Assembly (NCBI RefSeq): GCF_014154935.1
Contig: NZ_JACEHH010000005.1
Coordinates: 124,001 to 188,000, forward strand
Origin: Stieleria mannarensis
Lineage (GTDB): Bacteria > Planctomycetota > Planctomycetia > Pirellulales > Pirellulaceae
Length of the DNA stretch: 64,000 bases
Direction of reading: 5' to 3'
Shown here piece by piece: positions 16,746 to 26,351 of the stretch; the first letter of the stretch is position 1; the number at the start of each line of letters is the position of its first letter. The notes beneath the pieces were generated by a model. That model was given only the letters and a program-made list of their open reading frames with translations, was not told where the DNA came from and ran no database searches. A program made the translations under genes and the position numbers.

Positions 16746-18617
16746 ATGACACCCAAGACCGTTTTGCTGGTCGCCGGCTCGGCCGGTTTCTCGACCCGTG
16801 ATGTTTGGGAAGGCTACCGCGCGGGGCTGGCCCAATGCGGCGTGAACGTGATTCCCTACGCGACGTTCTCGATGCTGCGCGTGCTCAGCCACGAAGCGGT
16901 CGGCAACGACATCATTGGCAAAGCCCATGACGTTCGCAACGGCGTCGATGCGGTCGTGTTCATCGACGGCATGCACTTCAGCGGCGAGCGGGCATGGGTG
17001 CCGGCGACGCTGCGCGATTCGAACATCCTGACCGCCGTCATCAAGACCGACGACCCGTATTGCCCGATCGCCGACACACAGCGGCTGTACCATCTGGTTT
17101 GTACCAACGAGCTGTACCAAAAGCCCGACGCCGAGGCCTACCTGCCCACCGCCACATTAGCGGCGCCGGAAATTTCTTCACTGGTCGGGCAAGACCCCGA
17201 AAGCGATATCGTTTTTATCGGCACGCTGTTCGAAGACCGAGTGGCGACGATGTTGAAACTTGCCGAACATTGCGAGCGCCGCGGACTGCGGTTTCGCATG
17301 GCCGGCAACTTTCCCGCCGATACGACACAGTTCAAACGGATTCCAGCGGTCGATTTTTCCTCCGGAACGGTCCGGCCCGACGCGAAGTGGCGGATGTACG
17401 CGGCCAGCAGATTGGTGCTGAACCTGTTCCGTGCGGCCGACCAAGCGGTCTCACCCAGCCCTCGCGTGTTCGAAGTCACCGCGCTCGGTGGCCCCGCGTT
17501 GTTGACCGGGGTGCGACGCGACGAGGTGACTCGAATCTTCGGCGATTCGGTCTATCACTTCGACGACGCCGATGAATTGTGTCAACAAGTCGATCGAGCG
17601 CTCGCCAATGATGCCGACCGTCGCAGCCGTGTCGCACAAGCCAAAGCGATCACCGACCAGGCACACTTGTACCGCCACCGCAGCGAAACCCTGCTTAAGT
17701 TATTGGCGCGCCAGCGGGCAAGGCAGACGACTCTTCGCGTGACCTCCGCCACGCCCGATGCGGCCGACAGTCCTGACGAATCGGGAGCCACGATCCAACC
17801 CGGTCGAATTGCCGAAGAGCGTTTGGCGTGGCTGATCGGTTGCGGTCGAACCGGATCGACGTGGTTGTGCGAGATGCTTGACGCGTTGCCCGAGATGCGA
17901 GGTTGGCACGAACCCTATTTCGGCCGTTTGGTTCAACACCTGGCCGACCGGCCGGACGAACGCAAACGCCCCACCGCCTTCTTCTTTGATGGCAACGGGA
18001 AAGCCGGCTTGCGTGCGATCCGGGCAGCGTTCTATGAAGTTGCAAGAGAACGCTATCCGGGGTTTGGCGTTGAGACGTTAGTTGTCAAAGAGGTCAACAC
18101 GCCTGAATTGTTTGCGATGGTCGAGGAACTGTTTCCGCTTAGCCGAATGTTGTTTCTGGTCCGCGATCCGTTCGACGTCCTGGACTCCTACATCGACATG
18201 CGTCAGCCCGGCAGTTGGAATCGAGCGTCCCATGACCGGGCGTCCAGCGACCCGAAACATTTGGCGGCGCACATCGCCGGTGCGTTCGGCCGCGCGGCCG
18301 ACGCCTTTGACGCATTCGAGCCCTCTCAAAAGCTTCGGGTCCGGTACGAATCGATGATCGATGACACGGCAGGTGAACTGGTTCGGATCGCTTCCTTCTT
18401 GGGGACGCCAGCCAACGTGGATGCAATCGATCGCGTGGTGGATCGGTTTCGTTTTGACCGTCACAAAGACACCGGACCGGGAGCATTTCGCCGCCACGGC
18501 CGTCCGGGCGTCTGGCGGGATTCGCCGCATTTTACCCGCCAGGTACGAGAAATCGCCGAAAGCATCTTGGGCGAATTGCGGGATCGATTCGGCTACACTG
18601 AATCGTCTCCGCACTAA
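16746..18617 (+). CDS. CgeB-like glycosyltransferase fused to a sulfotransferase
   Basis: A 623-residue two-domain enzyme. Residues 1-330 resemble CgeB/spore-maturation-type glycosyltransferases: 'VLLVAGSAGFSTRDVWEGYRAGL', 'IVFIGTLFEDRVATMLKLAEHC', 'SPSPRVFEVTALGGPALLT', 'VYHFDDADEL'. After a polar linker, residues about 355-623 form a PAPS-dependent sulfotransferase with the 5'-phosphosulfate loop 'LIGCGRTGSTWLCEML' (about 363-378) and the 3'-phosphate site 'RMLFLVRDPFDVLDSYIDMR' (about 466-485). It would add a sugar and a sulfate to a shared acceptor. The start abuts the stop of the small acidic gene. Confidence 0.85.
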   Translation: MTPKTVLLVAGSAGFSTRDVWEGYRAGLAQCGVNVIPYATFSMLRVLSHEAVGNDIIGKAHDVRNGVDAVVFIDGMHFSGERAWVPATLRDSNILTAVIKTDDPYCPIADTQRLYHLVCTNELYQKPDAEAYLPTATLAAPEISSLVGQDPESDIVFIGTLFEDRVATMLKLAEHCERRGLRFRMAGNFPADTTQFKRIPAVDFSSGTVRPDAKWRMYAASRLVLNLFRAADQAVSPSPRVFEVTALGGPALLTGVRRDEVTRIFGDSVYHFDDADELCQQVDRALANDADRRSRVAQAKAITDQAHLYRHRSETLLKLLARQRARQTTLRVTSATPDAADSPDESGATIQPGRIAEERLAWLIGCGRTGSTWLCEMLDALPEMRGWHEPYFGRLVQHLADRPDERKRPTAFFFDGNGKAGLRAIRAAFYEVARERYPGFGVETLVVKEVNTPELFAMVEELFPLSRMLFLVRDPFDVLDSYIDMRQPGSWNRASHDRASSDPKHLAAHIAGAFGRAADAFDAFEPSQKLRVRYESMIDDTAGELVRIASFLGTPANVDAIDRVVDRFRFDRHKDTGPGAFRRHGRPGVWRDSPHFTRQVREIAESILGELRDRFGYTESSPH

Positions 18618-18644
18618 TGCCCGCTCCCACCGCTGTAACCCGCC

Positions 18645-21600
18645 ATGCCAGCTAAACCGAGCCACGACGACGATCCCGGCGATCCCGGCGATCCCGGCGA
18701 TCCGGAGGTCGAGGGTCAATCGACTTTCTTGCACGACAGCGAACTGCCCTCCAGCAGCGAAGATTTTGTTGATCTGACCAAGCAGACGCATCGCAATGTC
18801 GACCAGCAACAGGAGACGCTCAGCCACGCCAGTGATTCGCTGCTCGGAGAAACCATCACACTCAACGCGGACGGCGACCATGTGCTGGGCAACTTCCGCA
18901 TCCTCAGCAAGCTCGGTTCGGGAGGGTTCGGGACCGTCTACAAAGCCGAAGACGTGCGGTTGGAACGATTGGTCGCGATCAAAGCCGCGCTGCCACGTTC
19001 TTCGGACGGACGCGATGGCCAATACAAACGCGTCATTCACGAGGGCCGCGCGGCCGCCGCACTGGATCATCCCAACATCGTTTCGATCTACGATGTGGCC
19101 GACCTGGACGGCAAACCGTACATCATCTCGCAACTGATCGACGGGGTGACGCTGAAGGAGTGTCTCACGTCGGGGCCGGCCAATCACACGTGGACCGCGG
19201 AGATCATGGTGTCGATCGCCCGGGCGGTCGACTATGCCCACGGCAAGGGAATCATTCATCGTGATCTGAAACCCGGCAACATCCTGTTGGACCAGGATGA
19301 AAACCCATACGTCAATGATTTCGGCATCGCCAAACACAGCGACAGCGACGAGACGATTTCCAACGAAAGTTCGATCATCGGCACGCCGGCCTACATGTCG
19401 CCCGAACAAGCCGCAGGGCACTCGCGCGATGCGGACCGCCGCAGCGACATTTATTCCCTGGGCGTGATCCTGTACGAACTGGCGACGGGCGAAAAACCGT
19501 TTCGCGGCAGTTCGCGGATGTTGATCCACCATGTGATCCACACCGATCCACAGCCCCCGCGGATGCTCAATCAAAGCGTCCCCCTGGACTTGGAAACCGT
19601 CTGCTTGAAGTGTTTGGAAAAAGACCCCGATCGGCGTTATCAGACTGCTGCGGATCTGGCCGACGATCTACAACGGATCCTCAACGGTGAACCGATCCTG
19701 GCGCGGCCCGTGTCAGGGTTTGAGCACTTCATTCGACGCTGCCGCCGCTATCCCGGCACGACCGCAAGTGTGGCCGGATTGATTGCCGCGATCGCAATCG
19801 GGTTGGCCGGGGTGACATGGCAATGGCGCCGCGCCGAGCACAATCGGCGCCAGGAAGTGATCGCCAGGATAGAAGTCGAACAATCGCGAGAAGAACTCAA
19901 GGAGGAGGTCGCCTATTCCAAACAGATGCTGCACGATGCCGAATCGAAGTTGGCGTTCCAATCGATGACGGCCGGTGATCATCGTCTGGCACAGCGATCG
20001 CTCAGCGTGCTGCGTCCACTCGGTGACGTGGAGTTTCACCTGCTGCGAAACATCGAAAGCCGCTACGTAGAGATCCTGCGTCACATCGAAATGATCACCG
20101 ACATCGCGATCTCCGACGACCAGCGGCTGATCGCCGCGACGGGACTGCGGACGCTGTTGGTGTGGGACACCGAAACCAAACGAATCGTATATCGTTTCCG
20201 CGAAAAAGGAAAACAACTCCGCTGTGTTGATTTCGCCAAATCCAGCCATCGCTTGGCCTGGGGCGGAGAGCTGGGGCGGGTCTATTTGAAAACGATCGGC
20301 GCCGCGACAACGCCGATGCGAACCCTGAACCACGGATCGCCGCTGGAAGTGATCCGCTTTTCCGACGACGGTTCGAAACTGTTGTCGGCCGGTGAAAACG
20401 GAAAGGTTGTTGTCTGGACGTCCGATTCCGGAGCCAAGGACGTTGCCCACTCGGTCACAACCTCTACCATCCTTGCCGCCGATTTCCTGGGCCGCGAGGG
20501 AATCCTGACCGGCGATGAAAGCGGGCGAATCATCCGCTGTGACCTTCCGACGGGGCGTTGCGAAGAGATCGCGAAACACGCGTTTCCGATTCTGTCGCTG
20601 GACACCAGCGCCGACGCCACGCGATTTGCCGCGGGGACGCATGACAACCGGTTCATGATCGGAACCGTCGATGATCCCGAATCTGTTCAGCGGGTCCTGA
20701 CCAGGCATGGTCCCATCATGGACATCGAATTCTGGGACGAAAAAGACGCTGTCGTCACGAGCAATCTGTTCGGCCAGTTGGGCGTTTGGCGGCTACCAGA
20801 GTTGGCCGTCCGAGAGCGCCATCACTACATTCAGGGCGTCGGGCACTTTGCCATCGCCCGGGGTTCCAATCGACTGTTGCTCGGCGGCGGTGATGGCGTC
20901 GTCGTCTCGATCAACGTCGACGGCATCCGGCCCGATGTCGTTCTATCCGCCCGTGGGGCGATCACGGATCTGGCACTCGTCGATCAGTCCATCGTGGTCT
21001 GTCATGCGAAAGGGCCGGCCAGCCTAATCCACCGGGGTTCCGGCCGAACGCTGCGAATGATCCCCGGCGAAACCGATTCTCCACCCGGCAATCACTCCCT
21101 GCCGGAGACTCTGACCTGCGTGGCGTGTTCGCCAGACCCGAAGCGGATCGGCTTCGGCACCAGCGACGGGCGGATCTTGGTGTGGGAATCCGACACCGGC
21201 GAAATTCGCTTGCACGGCACCGCGAGCGACAAGTCGATCGCTCAAATTGAACTGGCCGCGGACGGCTTGAGCGCCTGGACGGGTGGATTCGACGGTGGCG
21301 TGCGGCATTGGGACCTGACCAAAGCCGACGCCAGCACCGGGGTCGTGGCCCTGGGCGGCGTCGTTCGCGGATTGCGATTATCAGGCGACCGGCGGCGCGT
21401 TGTGGCTGTGTCAGCCAACGGCGTTGCCACGCTGATCGACGTGGACGGACAAACCGAACTCGCGCGCGTTGAACTCGGCAAATCATTGCACTGCGTCACA
21501 TGGTCCGGCGATTCGTCCCAGATCGCGATCGGTGACGCCCGCGGAACGGTGCATCTTTACCCGAGTGACCTGTCGGCCGTCGCCAGCACCATCGAGGTGC

Positions 21601-21830
21601 ACACCGGCCCGATCAGCTCGCTCGCGTTTTCAGCTTCCGGCCAGCGAGTCATCACCGTCGGCCATGACCAGCAGATCGCGTTTTCCAATCTGGTGACCGG
21701 CCGTTCCGGGGCGATCGTCGAAAGCGGTCATCCGGTAAGCATTCGTGATCTGGCGCTCAGCGACGACGCCCGCTGGATGGTCACCGGCGACGTCGGCGGC
21801 AACCTCCGAATCTGGTCGGTCGCAAAGTGA
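18645..21830 (+). CDS. Receptor-type Ser/Thr kinase with C-terminal WD40 repeats
   Basis: A 1061-residue membrane kinase. An acidic N-terminus contains a DPG repeat encoded by a 9-base minisatellite (18671-18704). The kinase domain (about 84-345) has 'LGSGGFGTVYKA', 'VAIKAALP', 'IIHRDLKPGNILL' (HRD about 205), 'NDFGIAK' and 'GTPAYMSPEQ'. One transmembrane helix follows (TASVAGLIAAIAIGLAGV, about 373-390), then a coiled segment and a long C-terminal WD40 propeller (about 470-1061) with repeated 'GxxLVWD'-type ends. This is a common planctomycete signalling architecture. The ligand and targets are unknown. Confidence 0.93.
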   Translation: MPAKPSHDDDPGDPGDPGDPEVEGQSTFLHDSELPSSSEDFVDLTKQTHRNVDQQQETLSHASDSLLGETITLNADGDHVLGNFRILSKLGSGGFGTVYKAEDVRLERLVAIKAALPRSSDGRDGQYKRVIHEGRAAAALDHPNIVSIYDVADLDGKPYIISQLIDGVTLKECLTSGPANHTWTAEIMVSIARAVDYAHGKGIIHRDLKPGNILLDQDENPYVNDFGIAKHSDSDETISNESSIIGTPAYMSPEQAAGHSRDADRRSDIYSLGVILYELATGEKPFRGSSRMLIHHVIHTDPQPPRMLNQSVPLDLETVCLKCLEKDPDRRYQTAADLADDLQRILNGEPILARPVSGFEHFIRRCRRYPGTTASVAGLIAAIAIGLAGVTWQWRRAEHNRRQEVIARIEVEQSREELKEEVAYSKQMLHDAESKLAFQSMTAGDHRLAQRSLSVLRPLGDVEFHLLRNIESRYVEILRHIEMITDIAISDDQRLIAATGLRTLLVWDTETKRIVYRFREKGKQLRCVDFAKSSHRLAWGGELGRVYLKTIGAATTPMRTLNHGSPLEVIRFSDDGSKLLSAGENGKVVVWTSDSGAKDVAHSVTTSTILAADFLGREGILTGDESGRIIRCDLPTGRCEEIAKHAFPILSLDTSADATRFAAGTHDNRFMIGTVDDPESVQRVLTRHGPIMDIEFWDEKDAVVTSNLFGQLGVWRLPELAVRERHHYIQGVGHFAIARGSNRLLLGGGDGVVVSINVDGIRPDVVLSARGAITDLALVDQSIVVCHAKGPASLIHRGSGRTLRMIPGETDSPPGNHSLPETLTCVACSPDPKRIGFGTSDGRILVWESDTGEIRLHGTASDKSIAQIELAADGLSAWTGGFDGGVRHWDLTKADASTGVVALGGVVRGLRLSGDRRRVVAVSANGVATLIDVDGQTELARVELGKSLHCVTWSGDSSQIAIGDARGTVHLYPSDLSAVASTIEVHTGPISSLAFSASGQRVITVGHDQQIAFSNLVTGRSGAIVESGHPVSIRDLALSDDARWMVTGDVGGNLRIWSVAK

Positions 21831-22183
21831 CTGTACAACGGTCCGATCCAACAAGGCTCGTTCGATCTGCGCCGCTGAAAAGATTCGAATCGAATACCCG
21901 GCCCAACCGATCGGTTCTTGTTGTCTTAGTCGTTCCAGTGGCGCCGAATCAATTTCCGCAAATTTTCCTTGGCGATTGAGCTGATGACTTCACTTGATCC
22001 GGCGGGGGGGCGCGTTATACTCCATGCTTGGCAAGGGGCTCGATTGGTGTTGCATCGTTCGGGGTACGGCGGTTCGCCGGATCTCGGTATTGGACAACGT
22101 CGGTGGTGACTCCCCTGTTGCAGCAAAACACTCCGCCCACGCGATGTGTCGTCCAGCTTGATCCCGCCACGCAATCAAACACC
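21831..22183. other. Intergenic gap after the WD40 kinase
   Basis: About 350 bases. No gene is supported. The frame that runs into the following gene from 22028 has no signal-peptide character before Met at 22184. Confidence 0.5.
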
Positions 22184-23166
22184 ATGCGAATCCGCCTACT
22201 GACATTTGACGTGTCACCTCGAATCGTGCTTTGTGCTCTGCTGGTTCTTGCCTGCGTCCCCCGCGGAAATGCCCAGACGCTCAAGGACGTGCCCGCCGAG
22301 TCCATCACTGCCGAAATGTTGTGGGATCGCTGGGTCGAGAATCAGCAGGGGCGACTGAACTTGCCACCGCTAAAACTGGTGATGACCCGCAAGGCAATCC
22401 AGATGCAGGATCAAGGCATCGATCATAAGCAGATGGAAGTCTATGCGGCACCGCCAGATTATCTGGTCACCCACGGAGAGTATGTTCCCACCGAAGGAAG
22501 CCAACTCGACCGAGTATACAGTCGACCTGGCGCGTGAGAGAATCCCACCCGCCTAGCAAACGTGCCAAAGACTTCGGCTTTGCCCGCCTTTCGAATTATC
22601 CGGTTGCCGAGGGACTCAAGGACACAACGCTCAACAATCTTTTCGAATCGGAGATCCTTTCGCGATCGCCGGGCGTGATCAAGGTACAGTTCACACCGCT
22701 CAATGAAACGGCGCGCGACATCGGTGATCCGGACCTGGAATCAGAGGGCATGACCGTCGTCTTTGAAAAAGACTCGGACTGGTTGCCTACACGTGTGGAT
22801 CGCAAGTTGATTTGGGTGAACGCCGACTACCCGAAAAACATGGGGATGAGGAATGTCGACCACATTCTGATGAGCAAGTATGTGTGGCTGTCGGGCGTTT
22901 GGGTGCCCCGAAACTATGTCGTCGCTGGAAGTCTTGATGGCAATTGGAAACGCGGTGACCGCGCGGTGTTTGAAGTGGACATCTCGGAAGTCAGCTTGGT
23001 CAGCGAAGACGAGGTGAAGCAGAAGGCTTCACTCGAATACTGGAATTTGCCCGATCATATCCAGCGATCCAGTCTTCCGATTCGTGCAACGTTACTCGGC
23101 GTCGTCGTGGTTGCCACTTGCTTGTTCTTTGTCGGTCGGAAGATTCGATCCCGATCCAAGGCGTAG
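22184..23166 (+). pseudogene. Split secreted/anchored protein (probable frameshifted gene)
   Basis: Two reading frames look like halves of one protein. The first (22184-22537) has a signal peptide (SPRIVLCALLVLACVPRGNAQ) and ends abruptly. The second (GTG 22534 to 23166) has no signal sequence but ends with a transmembrane anchor (ATLLGVVVVATCLFFVGRKIR). A C-terminally anchored exported protein needs the N-terminal signal, which argues that both belong together. The third frame between 22503 and 22550 also reads protein-like (TEYTVDLARE), suggesting more than one indel. The GTGA overlap could alternatively mean two coupled genes. Family not recognised. Confidence 0.6.
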
Positions 23167-23178
23167 GAGTGAAATGTA

Positions 23179-23337
23179 ATGGGGCTACAGTCGAATGTCG
23201 GGCGTCGAAATTGCCACCGGCTCGGATTCACTTTGATCGAATTGCTCGTCGTGATTTCAATCGTACAGTATCGATCTAACGCTGCATCAAAACCTGGGCA
23301 ATCGCCGGGACGGTGCGGAAAGCGGGTAAGAAGATGA
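23179..23337 (+). pseudogene. Truncated type IV prepilin-like (DUF1559-type) fragment
   Basis: ATG 23179 opens a 52-residue frame containing the prepilin methylation/cleavage motif 'LGFTLIELLVVISI', the hallmark of planctomycete DUF1559 pseudopilin-like proteins. Those are usually around 300 residues and continue with a hydrophobic helix and 'LLPAVQQAREAARR'. Here similarity stops right after 'VISI' and unrelated basic sequence runs to a stop at 23337. It is therefore a 5' remnant. It lies 12 bases after the split gene above, so both may belong to one degraded locus. Confidence 0.7.
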
Positions 23338-23713
23338 TGGAGGTAAGGAAATAATGAAATGCACTAGAGGTGCGATTCCGCCAATTTTCCTACCTCCAAA
23401 ATTTTCCTACCTCTCCCCCCCAGCTGTCTTGTCCTGTCGATTCGGTGAACCTCGGCAGCGGGAGGGCAGAATGATTCGGGGCAGAATGATGAACCGCTTG
23501 TAAGCCAGGGTCAGAATCCCCGAACAAATGACAGGCAGAGTTTTCTGCCACAATTACTGGCTGAAACAACGGCAAAATCTAGCATCACACGGTCGCGCCG
23601 GTCGGTTTGTGAGTTTCCGCGTCGTGCGTGGTAAGATAATCGCGAGCGGAAACTGATTGTCCTTGCGTGGCGATCGTCCCAGAAATAGAAACACTCCCGG
23701 CGAGCGAGTTCTC
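23338..23713. other. Gap between prepilin remnant and DUF1592 gene
   Basis: About 375 bases without a supported gene. It contains short direct repeats (AATTTTCCTACCTC twice near 23390-23415; GGGCAGAATGAT twice near 23464-23492) typical of degraded, repeat-rich sequence. Confidence 0.45.
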
Positions 23714-26332
23714 ATGGATCGGTGGTTTTGCAGAGATCTCACCATGGTTCGTGCTGTGCTGTTGACCGCGTTGACGTTAGCGCCAAGCTTGCGATCGGTC
23801 GCCGATGACACACTTGGCAGTCTACTGGAACACCATTGCCAGCAGTGCCACGGCGCTGACGCCCCGGAAGCCAATCTTCGATTGGACAATCTGGATTTTT
23901 CGCTCGCGCCTGACTCGACTGAACACTCTGCTGTGGGGAAGTTGTTGGCGAGGGTGTACAACGCAGTCGACAGCGGTCAGATGCCGCCCGAGGACGCCGA
24001 GCCTCTGGCGATTTCGTCGCGACGGCAGTTGCTCCGCCTGCTCCGGAACCGGCTCCTGGAGGTCGCGAAACACTCGCCCGAGCCAGCCCCGCATCGGCGT
24101 CTGACGACTGAAGAGTACAACTTCACACTCAAGGCACTTTTTGACGTTGACGCCGAGTTCGCTGACCTGCTTCCGGCGGATCCGATCTCTGAATCGGGCT
24201 ATCGAAACGCCCGCTCTCAGCTTGGTCTGTCGTCCCTTCAGGTCGAGGCCTATTTGGACAGCGCCCGCCGCGCGGTCCAGCGTTATGTGCGATCTGGGCC
24301 GATCGAAGACGATGTGATCCGATACCACATCGAATTTGAGGACCTGTATTATGCAACCGGTGATCGCTACGGAACTCGCAAGCGTGCGCCCGTGGCAATT
24401 GATCGAGAAACCATGCTGGCACGCCGCGAACGAAATCTTGCTCAGACGCCAGCGTACGTTGACCCGTTGGGACCGAAGCGGCCGGGCGCCCATTCGGACG
24501 ATGAAAAACTGCGTGCAGCGATTCCCAAATTGAATCAACAGTACGTCGCGATTCCCCGCCGGCTGCCGACCGGCGAAATGGTCGTCCGCGTGCGGGCCGC
24601 CGGAGCCGCTGACCGCAACGGTCGGTTCCCCCGCATGCGCGTCGAGGCTGGAATCACGCTCGGCGACGGTTGTTCGATTGACAAACGGTTGCTCGGCGAG
24701 ACGGATGTCACCGCACCGCGTGACGCCCCGGCAGTTTACGAATTCCGAATTCGCCTGGAAGATGTGCCGACCAAAGGTCCGCAGCGTCAGGAGGAGACGT
24801 TTGATCGGCTAAGCGTGTTCGACATGGACCAGATTTTCATTTCCAACGTCTCGAGTGACCCTCACGCCGTCTTTGCGCTCGGCCGCGGAGGCTATGCCAA
24901 TCCCGAAATCGGCTCTCAACGGATCGCCGATGCGATCCGAACGATGGATCAAGACGGCGTCAACTTTCTGATGCTCGATTGCATGGAAATCGAGATGTTT
25001 CCGGGCCATTCCGAATCGAAACCTTCCTATCGTTGGCAGATTCCCGGCGTTGCCGCAAACCAAGACGAAGCCACGATCGCAGAGCAACCGCTCGCCGAGT
25101 TCATGCGTCAAGCTTACCGCCGGCCGGTGACTGCCGACGAAGTGGCACAAAAGCTGAAACTGTTCCGCTCCTTGCGGACGCAGGGCTATTCGTTTGACGA
25201 CAGCGTCCGCGAGACCATGGCGGCGACCCTCATTTCACCGGCGTTTTTGTTTTTGGAAATCGGTTCTCCGTCTCAAACCGGGCGGCAATCCGGATTGCCC
25301 AGCCCGTATCAATTGGCGTCGCGATTGTCCTACCTGTTGTGGCTGTCGCCTCCAGATGATCGCTTGATGAATCTCGCCAACGACGGCTCGTTGATGCAGC
25401 CCGACGTGTTCCACGATGAAGCGGAACGGATGCTCGCCGATCCCCGGTCTCGCCGATTTCTGGAAAGCTTTTGTCGCCAGTGGTTGCGTCTGGAGAGGTA
25501 CCACAACATTGCCGTCGATCGTCGAACCTATCCTACGTATGACGATGACTTTGCCGTAGCGTCGATCCGAGAAACGATTGAGTATTTCGTTGAGGTGTTT
25601 CAGAGCGATTCGAATGCGCTGGATCTGATCGATTCCGATTATGCGATCGTGAACGATCGGTTGGCCGAACACTACGGACTGTCGACCCTGACGACGGGCG
25701 AGATGCGAAGGGTCACGCTGCCGCAGGATTCCGTGCGAGGCGGATTGCTGACGCAAGCGAGCGTGCTGACCCTCAACTCCGACGGTGTTGATTCTCACGC
25801 GATCCGTCGCGGCGTTTGGTTGCTGGACCGGATGCTCCATTCACCGCCGCCCCCACCGCCGCCCAACGTTCCCGCAATCGAAGCCGACGATCCCGATTTA
25901 CAAGGCCTGTCGCTGAAAGAGAAGATCCAACGCCATCGAGAACCGGGAACCTGTCGCAATTGCCACGCAAAGATCGATCCGTGGGGCATCCCCTTTGAAA
26001 ACTTTGATGCGACCGGTCGTTGGCGAAACGAGAGGGAAACGCTGCAGGGCGGCAAGCCGGTACAGCGGATCGTTGATTCGGCAACAGAGCTTCCCGATGG
26101 CCAGCGAATCGAGAACATCGTTGCGTTGAAACAGTACCTGCGACAACAACGAAGCGAGCAATTGACGGACGCATTGGTCCATCACTTGTTAACGTATACG
26201 TTGGGACGTTCACCCGATATTTCCGATCGGCAAGCCATCGACGCGATCCGAAAGGATTTCAAAGCATCAGGCCACACGTTGCGTGGACTGGTGCTGGCGA
26301 TCGTCGACAGTGAACTTTTTCGGATGCAATAA
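23714..26332 (+). CDS. Exported DUF1587/1592/1588/1585 cytochrome-type protein
   Basis: A large planctomycete secreted protein of about 872 residues. A signal segment (VRAVLLTALTLAPSLRSVA) precedes a c-type-cytochrome-like heme site 'CQQCHG' at the start of the mature protein. DUF1587, DUF1595, DUF1592, DUF1588 and DUF1585 blocks follow in the usual order: 'RLTTEEYNFTLKALF', 'FMRQAYRRPVTADEV', 'QLASRLSYLLWLSPPDD', 'RGGLLTQASVLTLNSDG', then 'GTCRNCHAKIDPWGIPFENFD' with a second Cys-x2-Cys-His. Function is unproven; a redox/hydrolytic role is presumed. The frame opens at TTG 23657. ATG 23714 was chosen, with 23744 as an alternative. It pairs with the DUF1552 gene 19 bases downstream. Confidence 0.9.
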   Translation: MDRWFCRDLTMVRAVLLTALTLAPSLRSVADDTLGSLLEHHCQQCHGADAPEANLRLDNLDFSLAPDSTEHSAVGKLLARVYNAVDSGQMPPEDAEPLAISSRRQLLRLLRNRLLEVAKHSPEPAPHRRLTTEEYNFTLKALFDVDAEFADLLPADPISESGYRNARSQLGLSSLQVEAYLDSARRAVQRYVRSGPIEDDVIRYHIEFEDLYYATGDRYGTRKRAPVAIDRETMLARRERNLAQTPAYVDPLGPKRPGAHSDDEKLRAAIPKLNQQYVAIPRRLPTGEMVVRVRAAGAADRNGRFPRMRVEAGITLGDGCSIDKRLLGETDVTAPRDAPAVYEFRIRLEDVPTKGPQRQEETFDRLSVFDMDQIFISNVSSDPHAVFALGRGGYANPEIGSQRIADAIRTMDQDGVNFLMLDCMEIEMFPGHSESKPSYRWQIPGVAANQDEATIAEQPLAEFMRQAYRRPVTADEVAQKLKLFRSLRTQGYSFDDSVRETMAATLISPAFLFLEIGSPSQTGRQSGLPSPYQLASRLSYLLWLSPPDDRLMNLANDGSLMQPDVFHDEAERMLADPRSRRFLESFCRQWLRLERYHNIAVDRRTYPTYDDDFAVASIRETIEYFVEVFQSDSNALDLIDSDYAIVNDRLAEHYGLSTLTTGEMRRVTLPQDSVRGGLLTQASVLTLNSDGVDSHAIRRGVWLLDRMLHSPPPPPPPNVPAIEADDPDLQGLSLKEKIQRHREPGTCRNCHAKIDPWGIPFENFDATGRWRNERETLQGGKPVQRIVDSATELPDGQRIENIVALKQYLRQQRSEQLTDALVHHLLTYTLGRSPDISDRQAIDAIRKDFKASGHTLRGLVLAIVDSELFRMQ

Positions 26333-26351
26333 ACTTTCTGGAAGACCAGCA

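Noticed and set aside
15706-18617. A prophage
   Set aside because: Only one virion-like protein is recognisable; no integrase, terminase, portal, capsid or lysis gene accompanies it.
18078-19574. 498-codon minus-strand frame opposite the sulfotransferase and kinase
   Set aside because: Antisense shadow of two well-supported genes.
22534-22537. Programmed frameshift in the split secreted gene
   Set aside because: No slippery sequence or downstream structure was seen, and protein-like sequence occurs in all three frames around the junction, which fits ordinary decay or sequence error.
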